A stretch of DNA of 64,000 nucleotides from an uncultured Tateyamaria sp. (GCF_947503465.1 NZ_CANNDN010000002.1:372001-436000); one strand, 5' to 3'; counted from the first letter of the stretch, positions 26,995 to 36,507 are shown. A program made the numbers and translations. Notes: generated by a model not told the origin, from the letters alone.

Positions 26995-28110
26995 ATGACA
27001 TCAATCGTTTTGCATGTCGGGCACGGAAAAACCGGTTCATCCTATTTACAATCGCTGTTCGCGCTGAACCAAGAGCAACTGCAACGTGCGAACGTAACAT
27101 ACCCGTTTCACAAGAACCTGACGGCCGCCGCTGCGGGACAGACCACCTCGGGCAATCACTCCAGCATCTTTTCCGATGTGCTGGATTTCGCGGGCCGGAA
27201 TACGCTTTTGGTCAGCGGCGAAACCTTGTTCAGAACGTTGATGGGTACGGACACGCTTGCCAAGATTTCGCAGACGTACAAGTTGAAGGTGATCCTGTTC
27301 ACGCGCGACGTCGTGGATCACGGGATATCCCGTTGGATACAGGGCGTGAAAGGGCGCGGGATCGTCGAGGATGTGGATACATACCTGACCCGGAACCCGC
27401 TGGGTCCGCACCCTATCGTGGTCGAATGGATGAACCTGTCGCGCATGCTGGGGTTCGAACTGCGCGTTCGGAACTATTCTAGGCACAAGTCGGATTTGGT
27501 ATCTGTGTTTTGCGCCGACGCTTTCGATGGACGTCTTGACGCCAAGGCATTTCAGTTGCCCGACGTCACACGGGTCAATCGCGGGCTGACACAACCCGAA
27601 TTGGACATACAGCGCCTGTTCAACGCCATCATAGGCTCCCAAAGCGCGGGTTACGTGGCGAAGTTTCTGGTGTCCCACTTTCCCGAAAGCCGCGGGGGCA
27701 AAACACGCGTATCGCAAAAAACCTATGACCTGTTAACTGCGGCCAACAAGCCATTCGTTGCGGCTATAAACCGGAACCTTCCACCCGAAGAACACGTCGG
27801 GTTTGGCGACCCAAAGGACGTGGTGCGCACGGCACCATCCGAACAGATACCCGAAGACACGATCGCCGCCCTTGCCGAAAACATCACGACCCAAGCACCT
27901 TTTTTTCAACGGCGTGACGGGGACTTGCAGTTCTTACTTGGACTGGCACTGCGGATCGAAAAAGGCCGGCAACCGGAATTGCAGGATGCGCTGAAGCTGA
28001 TGGAAATGGCGCTTGCAATTCGACCAGGAGCGCCTCGGATCACCGCGAAGGTGGATGAGTGGCGAAAGATACTGGAGAAGGACAAAAACGTTGACATTCC
28101 AGAAGATTGA
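26995..28110 (+). CDS. Sulfotransferase-like protein inserted in the cco cluster
   Basis: A protein of 371 residues. The N-terminus IVLHVGHGKTGSSYLQSLF matches the PAPS-binding loop of bacterial sulfotransferase-domain proteins (hVGxxKTGTSxLQ). A later Arg/Ser region (VILFTRDVVDHGISRWIQG) fits the 3'-phosphate-binding segment. The C-terminal 60 residues (LQDALKLMEMALAIRPGAP) look like a TPR-type helix pair. By eye the gene is less GC-rich than its neighbours. It lies between ccoP and ccoG and points the opposite way to both, so it looks like an insertion into an otherwise standard cluster. Its 3' side (28111-28323) shows no gene. The acceptor is unknown; polysaccharide or lipid modification is a common role. 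Confidence 0.75.
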   Translation: MTSIVLHVGHGKTGSSYLQSLFALNQEQLQRANVTYPFHKNLTAAAAGQTTSGNHSSIFSDVLDFAGRNTLLVSGETLFRTLMGTDTLAKISQTYKLKVILFTRDVVDHGISRWIQGVKGRGIVEDVDTYLTRNPLGPHPIVVEWMNLSRMLGFELRVRNYSRHKSDLVSVFCADAFDGRLDAKAFQLPDVTRVNRGLTQPELDIQRLFNAIIGSQSAGYVAKFLVSHFPESRGGKTRVSQKTYDLLTAANKPFVAAINRNLPPEEHVGFGDPKDVVRTAPSEQIPEDTIAALAENITTQAPFFQRRDGDLQFLLGLALRIEKGRQPELQDALKLMEMALAIRPGAPRITAKVDEWRKILEKDKNVDIPED

Positions 28111-28323
28111 CCTGCGGAGCTAACGTTCGACTTCAATGTGGGAAGCCTGCGTATCCAGGCGCAGGTCACCGATATCAAACAGGTCTCAGATCAGGCCGCA
28201 GTCATTCAAGCGGGTATCCCGGCCCCCGCTTGGTACGAACAGGACAGGGACCGGGACCGCCGCGCATCCCCCCTTTGACGGGGCAGGTACCCCACCGCGC
28301 GGCGTAGTGAAAAACGGCAAGAG

Positions 28324-29196
28324 CTACTCGCCGCCTCCCAATTGGTGCAGGTACAATGTGACCGCCTTGATCTCGTCTTCGTCGAGGCGCTGGCCCCACG
28401 CGGGCATCACGCCGAAACGGGAATAGGTGATCGTCTCGGTCAGGCGTTCGCGGTCACCGCCATAAAGCCAGATGGCATCGTTCAGCGTCGGCGCACCAAG
28501 CGTCCGGTCACCGTCTCCATTCAACCCGTGACAGGCCGAACACTGCTCTTCAAACAGACCTGCGCCCTGTTCGGCCAGTGCCGCATCATGGTCCTGACCT
28601 GACAAGGCCAACACATATTCGACGGTTTGACCAATTTCCTCATCCGACAGGATGTCGCCAAAGACAGGCATCTCGGACCACCGCGCATCGGGATCGGTCT
28701 CGTTCCGGATGCCGTGACGCACGGTGTATTCGATATCCTCAAGCGTGCCGCCCCACAGCCACGCGTCATCCAGCAGGTTGGGATACCCCGCCGCCTGAAC
28801 CCCGGCGGCCCCAGCCCCGTGACATTGCGAACAATTGGCAAGGAACACCGACGCGCCGCCCGCCACACCATAACGGTGCGCCGGATCATCGGGTGTCAGC
28901 GTCGACAGGTCAGCCGACGCAAGGATGGCGGACACCTCCGCGTTCTGCGCCTCGACCACGGCGATCTGTTCGGCCACCTCGGCACGTGTCGAATAGCCCA
29001 ACAGGCCCGCGGTGGCCGCGTTGACCAGGGGCCAGGCGGGATAGGCGATGGTATAGGCCAGGCCCCACACAACCGTCCCGTAAAAGGTCCACAGCCACCA
29101 GCGCGGCAACGGGTTGTTCAACTCCTTGATTCCGTCCCATTCATGGCCGGTGGTGTCGGTCCCGGTGACCTGATCGATATCTTGATTGTCAGCCAT
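28324..29196 (-). CDS. ccoP: Cytochrome cbb3 oxidase diheme subunit CcoP
   Basis: A subunit of 290 residues. An N-terminal membrane segment (PRWWLWTFYGTVVWGLAYTI) anchors two periplasmic cytochrome c domains with heme sites C122-x2-C125-H126 (CSQCH) and C219-x2-C222-H223 (CSACH). The axial Met ligands are probably M176 (EMPVFG) and M264 (VMPAWG). It passes electrons from cytochrome c toward CcoN. The ATG at 29196 has GGAGG-like sequence upstream; the longer frame to 29274 lies inside ccoQ. Confidence 0.96.
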   Translation of the reverse strand: MADNQDIDQVTGTDTTGHEWDGIKELNNPLPRWWLWTFYGTVVWGLAYTIAYPAWPLVNAATAGLLGYSTRAEVAEQIAVVEAQNAEVSAILASADLSTLTPDDPAHRYGVAGGASVFLANCSQCHGAGAAGVQAAGYPNLLDDAWLWGGTLEDIEYTVRHGIRNETDPDARWSEMPVFGDILSDEEIGQTVEYVLALSGQDHDAALAEQGAGLFEEQCSACHGLNGDGDRTLGAPTLNDAIWLYGGDRERLTETITYSRFGVMPAWGQRLDEDEIKAVTLYLHQLGGGE

Positions 29197-29197
29197 C

Positions 29198-29389
29198 TCA
29201 GTCGGCCTCCGGTTCTTGCGCGATGAAATGCGCGTCTGTGTCGTTGCGTAGGGGAATGCCAGCGGCCTCTTCATTGGCCTTGCGGGCCGACGGGCGGAAG
29301 GACCACAGGCAGGCTGTGATGTAGAAGACCACCATCGCCAGCAGCACCCAGCTATCGGCCAGTTCTCGGAGGAAGGAATAAGTATCCAT
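29198..29389 (-). CDS. ccoQ: Cytochrome cbb3 oxidase subunit CcoQ
   Basis: A protein of 63 residues with one transmembrane helix (WVLLAMVVFYITACLWSF) followed by FRPSARKANEEAAGIPL, the usual CcoQ/FixQ pattern. It stabilises the complex. The double ATG (29392/29389) follows GGAGGAC; I use the second because MDTYSFLRELA is the usual start. One base separates it from ccoP. Confidence 0.92.
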   Translation of the reverse strand: MDTYSFLRELADSWVLLAMVVFYITACLWSFRPSARKANEEAAGIPLRNDTDAHFIAQEPEAD

Positions 29390-29398
29390 CATGTCCTC

Positions 29399-30124
29399 CT
29401 ATCGGCTCGGCTCGGGGGTGAAGGTCGAAAAGTCGACCAACGTGCCCAGCATCTGCAGATACGCGATCAGCGCATCCATCTCGGTCAACTCGGGCTGACC
29501 ATCGAAATTGGACACCACCGCACCGGGATAACGTTCCACCAGCCCGTCCCAATCCGCGTCGGGATCGGCCTGCACGCGGAAATCGTCCACAGCAGCCGCG
29601 ACCATCTCGTCGGTATAGGGGACGCCCACAAATCGGTGGGTGCGGACCAGCGCTTCGACCTGATCCGTGTCCAGCACGGTATCGGCCAGGAAGGCGTATT
29701 TCGGCATGATGGATTCCGGCACAACCGATTGCGGGTCCAGCAGGTGATCCACATGCCACGCATCCGAATACCGGCCGCCCACACGGGCCAGATCCGGCCC
29801 GGTGCGCTTGGACCCCCACTGGAACGGGTGGTCGTACATCGACTCTGCCGCCAGTGAATAGTGGCCATAGCGTTCGACCTCGTCCCGCATGGGGCGGATC
29901 ATCTGGCTGTGGCAGACATAGCACCCTTCACGGATGTAAATGTCGCGCCCCGCCAGTTCCAGCGGGCTGTAGGGCCGCACCCCGTCCACCTCTTCGATCG
30001 TGTTCTCAAGATAGAACAGCGGTGCGATTTCCACGATGCCACCGATGGTGACGACAAGCAGCGAGAAGACGAACAAAAGCGTCGGGCTGCGTTCCAGGGC
30101 CTGGTGTCGGTCAAGAAAAGCCAT
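29399..30124 (-). CDS. ccoO: Cytochrome cbb3 oxidase monoheme subunit CcoO
   Basis: A subunit of 241 residues. An N-terminal membrane helix ([20 protein letters not shown]) precedes one cytochrome c domain with C68-x2-C71-H72 (CYVCH) and the conserved [18 protein letters not shown]. The [20 protein letters not shown] segment is diagnostic of CcoO. It sits 12 bases after ccoN in the ccoNOQP operon. Confidence 0.97.
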   Translation of the reverse strand: MAFLDRHQALERSPTLLFVFSLLVVTIGGIVEIAPLFYLENTIEEVDGVRPYSPLELAGRDIYIREGCYVCHSQMIRPMRDEVERYGHYSLAAESMYDHPFQWGSKRTGPDLARVGGRYSDAWHVDHLLDPQSVVPESIMPKYAFLADTVLDTDQVEALVRTHRFVGVPYTDEMVAAAVDDFRVQADPDADWDGLVERYPGAVVSNFDGQPELTEMDALIAYLQMLGTLVDFSTFTPEPSR

Positions 30125-30136
30125 TGCACTGTCTCC

Positions 30137-31747
30137 TTATGCTGCTTGTGCGGTTGCGGGTGCGGGCGGGGCCACCGCGACGGGTTTGCCGCCCCGGATG
30201 GTCATCCACATGTTCCAGACCATGATCACGCCGCCAGCCAGGTAAAGGACCCCGCCCAGCCCACGCACCACATACATCGGGAACTTCGCGCTTACGGTGT
30301 CGGCGAACGAATTCACGAGGAACCCCTGGGCATCGACTTCGCGCCACATCAGGCCCTCCATGATGCCGGTCACCCACATGGACGCGGCGTAAAGAACGAT
30401 ACCGATGGTGGCGAGCCAGAAGTGCCAGTCGATAGCCGCCATCGAATACATCTCTTTCCGGCCCCACAGGCGCGGCGTCAGGAAGTAGAGCGCGCCAAAG
30501 GTGATCATGCCGTTCCAGCCCAGCGCACCGGAATGCACGTGCCCGATGGTCCAGTCGGTATAGTGGCTCAGCGAATTCACCGCCCGGATCGACATCATCG
30601 GCCCCTCGAAGGTGGACATGCCGTAGAAGGCCAGCGAAATCACCATCATCCGGATGATCGGATCCGTGCGCAGCTTGTCCCACGCGCCTTGCAGCGTCAT
30701 GAGGCCATTGATCATGCCGCCCCAGCTGGGCATCCACAGGATGATCGAAAACACCATGCCAAGGGTCGACGCCCAGTCCGGCAACGCGGTGTAGTGCAAG
30801 TGGTGCGGACCCGCCCAGATATACAGGAAGATCAGCGCCCAGAAGTGGATGATGGACAGCTTGTAGCTATAGACCGGACGCCCCGCCTGCTTGGGCACGA
30901 AATAGTACATCATGCCCAGGAAGCCCGCAGTCAGGAAAAAGCCCACGGCGTTGTGGCCATACCACCATTGCGTCATCGCATCCTGCACGCCCGAAAACAC
31001 CTGCACGGATTTGGAGCCGAACAGCGACACAGGAATGCTCAGGTTGTTGACGATATGCAGCATCGCCACGGTGATGATAAAGCTCAGCAGGAACCAGTTG
31101 GCGACATAGATGTGCTTTTCCTGCCGCTTGAAGATGGTGCCAAGGTAGACGGCGAGGAAGGCAACCCAGACAAGGGTCAGCCAGATGTCCACATACCATT
31201 CCGGCTCTGCATATTCCTTGGATTGCGTGGCGCCCAGCAAATAACCGGTCGCGGCCATCACGACGAACAGCTGATAGCCCCAGAAGACGAACCACGCGAG
31301 GTTGCCGCCCCACAGGCGCGCACCACAGGTACGCTGCACGATATAGAACGACGACATGATCAGCGCGTTGCCCCCGAACGCGAAAATCACCGCACTTGTG
31401 TGCAGCGGGCGCAGCCGTCCGAAATTGGTAAAGGGTTGGCCCCAGTCAAAATTGAGGGCCGGAAAGGCAAGTTGAAAGGCGATGAACACGCCCGCAAGAA
31501 AACCCACGACACCCCAGATGCCGGTGGCGATCACGCCTGCCCGGATGACACTATCCATATAGCCGGTGTCGTCCACAACGGCTTGTGTCTCTCCGATTTG
31601 GCGGACCTGCCAGATGAACATGCCCAGCGCGATCACAAAGATCAGTGCCGCATGCAGCTTGTAGGCCAGGTCATGCCCCCAGTCCGCTGCAATGGCAGCG
31701 CACAGGGCCACCAGGCCCAGCAAAATGAGTTTAACGTAGTCCCACAT
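30137..31747 (-). CDS. ccoN: Cytochrome cbb3 oxidase catalytic subunit CcoN
   Basis: A subunit of 536 residues with about twelve membrane helices. Metal ligands are readable: [17 protein letters not shown] (heme b), [11 protein letters not shown] (CuB His and the cross-linking Tyr region), [15 protein letters not shown] (two CuB His) and [12 protein letters not shown] (heme b3/heme b His). It reduces O2 to water at high affinity. The ATG at 31747 has AAAGAGA upstream; the longer frame to 31810 is unsupported. A perfect FNR box lies 131-144 bases upstream. Confidence 0.97.
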   Translation of the reverse strand: MWDYVKLILLGLVALCAAIAADWGHDLAYKLHAALIFVIALGMFIWQVRQIGETQAVVDDTGYMDSVIRAGVIATGIWGVVGFLAGVFIAFQLAFPALNFDWGQPFTNFGRLRPLHTSAVIFAFGGNALIMSSFYIVQRTCGARLWGGNLAWFVFWGYQLFVVMAATGYLLGATQSKEYAEPEWYVDIWLTLVWVAFLAVYLGTIFKRQEKHIYVANWFLLSFIITVAMLHIVNNLSIPVSLFGSKSVQVFSGVQDAMTQWWYGHNAVGFFLTAGFLGMMYYFVPKQAGRPVYSYKLSIIHFWALIFLYIWAGPHHLHYTALPDWASTLGMVFSIILWMPSWGGMINGLMTLQGAWDKLRTDPIIRMMVISLAFYGMSTFEGPMMSIRAVNSLSHYTDWTIGHVHSGALGWNGMITFGALYFLTPRLWGRKEMYSMAAIDWHFWLATIGIVLYAASMWVTGIMEGLMWREVDAQGFLVNSFADTVSAKFPMYVVRGLGGVLYLAGGVIMVWNMWMTIRGGKPVAVAPPAPATAQAA

Positions 31748-31877
31748 TCTCTTTCCTTTGCAAATTCGCACCGATCCCTTGGCTTTCTGGATCGCTGCGC
31801 GTCTGCGCACTGTCCCCGCGGGGACAACAGACCTGTTCGTATGTTGTGGTGATTAAGCGGGCGCCGGGACGCCCGCG

Positions 31878-31891
31878 TTGATCTGGATCAA
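31878..31891. promoter_or_regulatory. FNR/FnrL box upstream of ccoNOQP
   Basis: TTGATCTGGATCAA is a perfect FNR box in the interval between ccoN and uspA. It fits low-oxygen induction of the cbb3 operon by FnrL. Confidence 0.88.
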
Positions 31892-31916
31892 GCGCCCGAG
31901 ATTTTGGGACACGTCC

Positions 31917-32324
31917 CTAGCGGATCACATGCACCGCGCAGGGCGCATGCCGGGTGACCCAGGCGGCGGTGGATCCCAGCAAGATGTCCGACAGCGCGGG
32001 CTGGTGGGATGGCATCACGATCAGATCGGTACTGTGATCCTTGGCATAGTCGGTGATGCTACGCCCTGTGGCGCCTTCGATCACGGCGCTTTGTCCATTG
32101 GGCAGATCGGCTGCCATGACCTGCAAGCGTCCGGCCATGCGTTCCCGGTTCCCGATGACCAGGTCGGTCGGCACGAATTCGGCTGCGTAGACGGGCAACT
32201 GCTCCATCACATGCAACAGCGTGATCAGCGCACCGTCCGAGGACAGATGCCGCGCCACGGCCACCGCCTGCGGATGATCGCGATCTTCGCCAAAGGCGAC
32301 GGGGATCAGAATGTTGGAATACAT
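31917..32324 (-). CDS. Universal stress protein (UspA family)
   Basis: A single Usp domain of 135 residues. It begins MYSNILIPVAF and ends with the nucleotide-binding pattern ILLGSTAAWVTRHAPCAVHV (G-x-x-x-x-W-V-x-R-H-A-P-C). It is probably an ATP-binding protein for low-oxygen physiology, as its own promoter carries a perfect FNR box 62-75 bases upstream. It lies between ccoN and fnrL on the same strand. Confidence 0.92.
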   Translation of the reverse strand: MYSNILIPVAFGEDRDHPQAVAVARHLSSDGALITLLHVMEQLPVYAAEFVPTDLVIGNRERMAGRLQVMAADLPNGQSAVIEGATGRSITDYAKDHSTDLIVMPSHQPALSDILLGSTAAWVTRHAPCAVHVIR

Positions 32325-32385
32325 GGGGGCAACCCTCCTTTGACCATTCGGCCAGAAGGATTACGCCACGCGCGCAGGGCCTGCG

Positions 32386-32399
32386 TTGATGTGGATCAA
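32386..32399. promoter_or_regulatory. FNR/FnrL box upstream of the usp gene
   Basis: TTGATGTGGATCAA is a perfect FNR box, 62-75 bases before the ATG of the universal stress gene and just after the fnrL stop codon. Confidence 0.88.
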
Positions 32400-32406
32400 G
32401 CGGGGA

Positions 32407-33147
32407 TCAGAACAGCACGCCGCCGTCCGAGTCATCGCCGCTTTCCAGCAGCAGCGTCTCAAGATCGGGGATCAGAACGGTGCGGTTGCCATCCAGCCCG
32501 ATCACCCCGTCCTTGCGCAGGCTGGTGAACTGCCGGCTGACGGTCTCGATGGTCAGACCCAGGAAATTCGCCATGGCCTCGCGGCTGATGGGCAATTCAA
32601 GCCGTGAGGTGTCCCCCATCACGCGGCCATCGGGGTTCACGGTACGCTTGGCGATCAGCATGAGGAAGCTGGCGATCTTTTCACGCGCGGTCTTGCGACC
32701 CAGCAGCAGCATCCAGTCGCGGGCCGCGTCCAATTCATCCAGCGCCATCTCAAGCATGCGTTCCTGCAAATGCGGCACATCCTTCAGCAACGTCTCGAAC
32801 GGCTTGCGGTAGAAGCTGCACAACGTGACCTCGGTCACGGCGGTCACATCATATTGCAACGTGTCCCGGCCGGGACGCCCGATGAAATCGGACGGCAACA
32901 GCAGGCCCACCAGTTGCGTGCGCCCATCCTCGATCGCGCGTTCCAGCGTCGCGGTGCCCGCCACAACCGACGCCACCACATCCAGCGCATCACCGCGCAT
33001 CGCAATGGTCTTGCCCGCAGGATAGGTCTTGTAAAACTTGATCTGGTTCAGTTGCTCCAGCTCGTCCTCGTCACAGCGCGCGCACACGGCGCGGTGACGG
33101 ATCGGGCAACTGGAACAGTTGTCGAAGGCCGGAACCGGTTTGTTCAT
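32407..33147 (-). CDS. fnrL: Oxygen-sensing transcription factor FnrL
   Basis: A Crp/Fnr regulator of 246 residues. The [4Fe-4S] ligands are very likely C11, C14 and C22 at the N-terminus plus C110 in VTLCSFYRK. A cyclic-nucleotide-fold domain follows (TYPAGKTIAMRGDAL), then the helix-turn-helix ISREAMANFLGLTIETVSRQ with the E-x-x-S-R recognition helix of the FNR group. Loss of the cluster in oxygen inactivates it. It presumably acts on the four boxes in this block, including one overlapping its own promoter (33159-33172). Confidence 0.95.
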   Translation of the reverse strand: MNKPVPAFDNCSSCPIRHRAVCARCDEDELEQLNQIKFYKTYPAGKTIAMRGDALDVVASVVAGTATLERAIEDGRTQLVGLLLPSDFIGRPGRDTLQYDVTAVTEVTLCSFYRKPFETLLKDVPHLQERMLEMALDELDAARDWMLLLGRKTAREKIASFLMLIAKRTVNPDGRVMGDTSRLELPISREAMANFLGLTIETVSRQFTSLRKDGVIGLDGNRTVLIPDLETLLLESGDDSDGGVLF

Positions 33148-33158
33148 CCCGAGACCTG

Positions 33159-33172
33159 TTGATCTGTGTCAA
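33159..33172. promoter_or_regulatory. FNR/FnrL box between fnrL and hemN
   Basis: TTGATCTGTGTCAA matches TTGAT-N4-GTCAA. It lies 12-25 bases upstream of the fnrL ATG and 35-48 bases upstream of hemN. It could activate hemN and repress or tune fnrL. Confidence 0.82.
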
Positions 33173-33206
33173 TGCGCGCGGCGGACAGATCACGAAACTC
33201 AGGGCT

Positions 33207-34559
33207 ATGAAACACGTTTCCGACCTCCGCCGTCATGGGCTTTTCGATGCCAGGGTCCCACGCTTTACAAGCTATCCACCCGCCAATTGGTTCAGCGAAG
33301 AGGTGGGCGCGGACTGCGTGCGCACCTGGCAATCTACTGCGCCCAAGGATGCAGAGATTTCGCTCTATGTCCACATCCCCTTTTGCCGCAGACTGTGCTG
33401 GTTCTGCGCATGCCGGACCCAGGGGACGCGCAACGACGCCCCGCTGGCGCCCTATGTCGACCGGGTCCTGGCCGAGGCGCGGGCCACGCGGACCGGCTTT
33501 GGACACGCGGTGCGCACCAGGCGGCTGCATCTGGGCGGCGGAACCCCTACCATCCTGACCGCCGCCCTGCTGGACCGTTTGCTGTCGGGTCTTGATGACA
33601 TCTGGGACCTCAGCACGGTCGATGAATTCTCGGTCGAGGTGGACCCGACAGATGTGGGCCCCAAACGCCTTGCAATGCTGCGACAGCACGGCCTGTCGCG
33701 CGTCAGCCTTGGCATCCAGGACTTTGACCCGCAGGTGCAGAAGGCCATTGGACGGGCTCAATCACGGGCGCTGACCGCAGATGTGGTTGCACAGGTGCGC
33801 GATCTGGGCGTGCAGGGCCTGAACTTTGATCTGCTTTACGGCCTGCCCTTCCAGACAAGGACGTCACTGGCCCAGACGCTGCAGGCCGCGCTGGATATGG
33901 CGCCCGCGCGGATCGCGCTGTTTGGCTATGCGCATGTGCCATGGATGTCCAAGCGACAGTCGCTGATCCCCAGCGACGCATTGCCCAAGCCGGAACACCG
34001 GTTGGCGCTGTTCGACCTTGCCCGGCGGACGCTGCTGGGCCAAGGCTATGTCCAGATCGGGATTGATCATTTTGCACGCCCCGACGACGCGCTGGCGCAG
34101 GCCTTCTTTGACAAACGGCTGACGCGGTCCTTTCAGGGCTACACCGATGATACGGCCCCTTATCTGATCGGTCTGGGGGCCTCTGCCATCTCGACCTATC
34201 CGCAGGGATTTGCGCAGAACATCCCGGTGACCGGCAAATACGCCGCCCAGATCGATGCGGACCAGCCCGCCCTGTGGCGCGGCTATGCGTTGAACGGGGT
34301 GGATCACCTCAAGGCGGATGTGGTTGCGCAAATGATGTGCTATCACGCCGCCACACTGTCGGACGCGCACCTGGCCGACCCCACCGTGTTGTCGGCTGTG
34401 CTGCACATCGTTGAGCGGTTCAAAGAGGCCGTGAGCTGGGATGGCAAAACGCTGACGATTGCCCGCTGGGCGCACCCGCTTGTGCGCCAGATTGCCGGCA
34501 CGCTGACCACCGACCACCCCGCACAGGCTGACAAGCGCACCTACAGCGCCGCGATCTAG
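33207..34559 (+). CDS. hemN: Oxygen-independent coproporphyrinogen III oxidase
   Basis: A radical SAM enzyme of 450 residues. The cluster motif is C60-x3-C64-x2-C67 within HIPFCRRLCWFCAC. RFTSYPPANWF precedes it and LHLGGGTPTIL follows, both HemN landmarks. It converts coproporphyrinogen III to protoporphyrinogen IX without oxygen, supplying heme for the low-oxygen cytochromes next door. The ATG at 33207 (MKHVSDLRRHGLF) is preferred over 33159, which lies inside the FNR box. Its TAG stop overlaps the iolG stop on the other strand (CTAG). Confidence 0.94.
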   Translation: MKHVSDLRRHGLFDARVPRFTSYPPANWFSEEVGADCVRTWQSTAPKDAEISLYVHIPFCRRLCWFCACRTQGTRNDAPLAPYVDRVLAEARATRTGFGHAVRTRRLHLGGGTPTILTAALLDRLLSGLDDIWDLSTVDEFSVEVDPTDVGPKRLAMLRQHGLSRVSLGIQDFDPQVQKAIGRAQSRALTADVVAQVRDLGVQGLNFDLLYGLPFQTRTSLAQTLQAALDMAPARIALFGYAHVPWMSKRQSLIPSDALPKPEHRLALFDLARRTLLGQGYVQIGIDHFARPDDALAQAFFDKRLTRSFQGYTDDTAPYLIGLGASAISTYPQGFAQNIPVTGKYAAQIDADQPALWRGYALNGVDHLKADVVAQMMCYHAATLSDAHLADPTVLSAVLHIVERFKEAVSWDGKTLTIARWAHPLVRQIAGTLTTDHPAQADKRTYSAAI

Positions 34560-35551
34560 GTGAAATCCAGCGTCATTGGCGCGCCCGCCTCGTAAGAGGC
34601 CTGCGCCGCGTCCGCCATCACCTGCGCCTTGTAGCCGTCGATCCCGCCGGGGTTGGGCGGCGTACCGGCAGTCAAAACCTGTACGAAATGCTGCATCTCC
34701 GCCGTATAGGCTGCGGCGTAGCGTTCCAGGAAAAACGGTTCGGTCGGGGCGCGGGTGAAGCCGGCGGCGTTCGACATCTCGACCGTCGAGGTCAGCACGT
34801 TGTCAGCACGCAACATGCCGTTTTCCCCATGCACTTCAATGCGTTGGTCATAGCCATAGGTGGCGCGGCGCGAGTTCGATATCTGGCACAGCCTGCCCGA
34901 CGCGGTGCGCAGGGACACCATCGCGGTGTCAATATCGCCTGCCTGCCCGATTTCGGGGTCTACAAGGCACGACCCATGCGCGAAAATTTCGACCGGGTCT
35001 TCGCCCAGCAGGAACCGCGCCATGTCCAGATCGTGGATCATCATATCCCGGAACAGACCGCCGGAGGTCTTGATATAGCCGATGGGCGGCGGTGACGGGT
35101 CGCGCGACAGGATTGTCACCATCTCGACCTTGCCGATGGCCCCGTCGTCGATCTGCCCCTTGAGCGTGCGGAAATTGGGATCAAAGCGCCGGTTGAAGGC
35201 GATAAAGAACGGAACCGCGTGCTGTTCGACCACGGCGAGACAGTCGCGGATGCGCGCGGCATTCAGGTCAATGGGTTTTTCGCAAAAGATCGCCTTGCCC
35301 GCGCGGGCCGCGCTGTGGATCAGGTCGTAATGCGTGGTGGTCGGCGTGCCGATCACCACCGCGTCGATATCGGAGGCGGTCAGGATATCCTCGGTCTCCA
35401 TCACCCTGGACCCGGTGCGTTTGGCCAGGGCGGCGGCGGCCTCGGGCATGGCATCGGCCACGGCGGCGACCTGCGCGCCCTCCATCCCCATCAGGCTGCG
35501 GGCATGGACCTGTCCGATACGACCACAGCCCAGAAGTGCGATATTGATCAT
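34556..35551 (-). CDS. iolG: Inositol 2-dehydrogenase (Gfo/Idh/MocA family)
   Basis: An enzyme of 331 residues. The N-terminal Rossmann motif is GCGRIGQVHARSL. The family Lys appears in CEKPIDL, and the catalytic Asp/His region in RDMMIHDLDMARFLLGE. This pattern matches bacterial IolG/IdhA, which oxidises myo-inositol to 2-keto-myo-inositol with NAD. It is the last gene of the iolD-to-iolG operon and overlaps the aldolase gene by 4 bases. Confidence 0.92.
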   Translation of the reverse strand: MINIALLGCGRIGQVHARSLMGMEGAQVAAVADAMPEAAAALAKRTGSRVMETEDILTASDIDAVVIGTPTTTHYDLIHSAARAGKAIFCEKPIDLNAARIRDCLAVVEQHAVPFFIAFNRRFDPNFRTLKGQIDDGAIGKVEMVTILSRDPSPPPIGYIKTSGGLFRDMMIHDLDMARFLLGEDPVEIFAHGSCLVDPEIGQAGDIDTAMVSLRTASGRLCQISNSRRATYGYDQRIEVHGENGMLRADNVLTSTVEMSNAAGFTRAPTEPFFLERYAAAYTAEMQHFVQVLTAGTPPNPGGIDGYKAQVMADAAQASYEAGAPMTLDFT

Positions 35552-36381
35552 GTGTTTGCCCTCATGGTGCGCAGGACGGTGCGGGTGGCCGCGACAACCG
35601 GGTCGTGCGTGTCTTGCAGGATTTGCACGCGGTCAAAGCGCTCCGGGTCGCTGTTCACCGCGTCGCGCAGGGCGTTGCCAAAGGCCTGCCGCAGCTCGGT
35701 CCCGATGTTGAACTTGCAGATATTGGTCTGTGTCGCCAGCGTGCGCCGCTGGGCGGCAGGCACGCCAGAGCCGCCATGGATGACAAGCGGCACGTCGGTG
35801 ACCGCCTGGATGGCGGCGATGCGGTCTTCGTCCAGGCCGCCGGATTGGTCGGTTTGCAGGTGCACGTTGCCGACCGAGACCGCCATGGCATCCACGCCTG
35901 TCTCTGCCGCGAATTGCGCCGCCTCGGCCGGGTTGGTCCCGGCGGAGGCTTCACCGTTGTCATAGCCCACGAACCCGATCTCGCCCTCGCAGGAGATGCC
36001 AGCCGCGTGGGCCATGTCGACGATGGCCCTGGTCTCGGCAATATTCTCGGCCAGCGGCTTGCGCGAGCCATCGAACATCAGCGAGGTAAAGCCGCTGTCG
36101 AGCGCTTCGCGGCATTCATCGAAGGTGTAGCCGTGGTCGAGATGGGCAACAACCGGCACGCTTGCCGCTTCGGCCAGGTGTCGGAACATCTTGCCCAGGA
36201 TTGGCAGGGGTGTGTGCGCGCGGCAGGACGGTCCGGCCTGCAGGATCACGGGGCAGTTTTCAGCTTCGGCGGCGGCGACGTAGGCGCGCATGTCTTCCCA
36301 GCCCAGCGTGACGAGACCTGCGACGGCATAGCCATCGGATTTGGCGGGGATCAAAACATCTGACAGAGTGACGAGTGGCAT
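35548..36381 (-). CDS. Class II aldolase, probably 2-deoxy-5-keto-gluconate-6-phosphate aldolase (IolJ-like)
   Basis: A class II fructose-bisphosphate-aldolase-type protein of 277 residues. The Zn ligands are visible in VVAHLDHGYTF and PLVIHGGSGVP. FDGSRKPLAENI and NIGTELR are the usual phosphate-binding regions. In this iol operon it most likely cleaves 2-deoxy-5-keto-gluconate-6-phosphate into dihydroxyacetone phosphate and malonic semialdehyde. This is supported by the lack of a fused aldolase domain on IolC here. Its stop overlaps the iolG start; 126 non-coding bases separate it from iolB. Confidence 0.85.
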   Translation of the reverse strand: MPLVTLSDVLIPAKSDGYAVAGLVTLGWEDMRAYVAAAEAENCPVILQAGPSCRAHTPLPILGKMFRHLAEAASVPVVAHLDHGYTFDECREALDSGFTSLMFDGSRKPLAENIAETRAIVDMAHAAGISCEGEIGFVGYDNGEASAGTNPAEAAQFAAETGVDAMAVSVGNVHLQTDQSGGLDEDRIAAIQAVTDVPLVIHGGSGVPAAQRRTLATQTNICKFNIGTELRQAFGNALRDAVNSDPERFDRVQILQDTHDPVVAATRTVLRTMRANT

Positions 36382-36418
36382 GTCTTTGGAAACTGAGGGC
36401 GGGCCCCGGCCGCGGGTT

Positions 36419-36501
36419 GGGGGTGTGGCCCCCGCCCGTCGAACCTGCGGTTCGCCATTGGGGAATGGGCGGTCGGGGGCTGCCCGGCGGTGCCGCCGGG
36501 C
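36419..36501. repeat. Cluster of GC-rich palindromes between iolB and the aldolase gene
   Basis: Three dyads lie in about 85 bases: GGGGG-TGTGG-CCCCC (36419-36433), GAACC-TGC-GGTTC (36441-36453) and the long stem GCCCGGCGG-TG-CCGCCGGGC (36482-36501). The core GCCCGGCGGTGCC recurs at 62684-62696. This suggests a dispersed palindromic (REP-like) element in the mRNA of the iol operon. Confidence 0.55.
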
Positions 36502-36507
36502 GCTACA

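Noticed and set aside
28111-28323. Possible gene remnant between the sulfotransferase-like gene and ccoP
   Set aside because: No frame with family similarity or ribosome-binding site; only short random frames are present.
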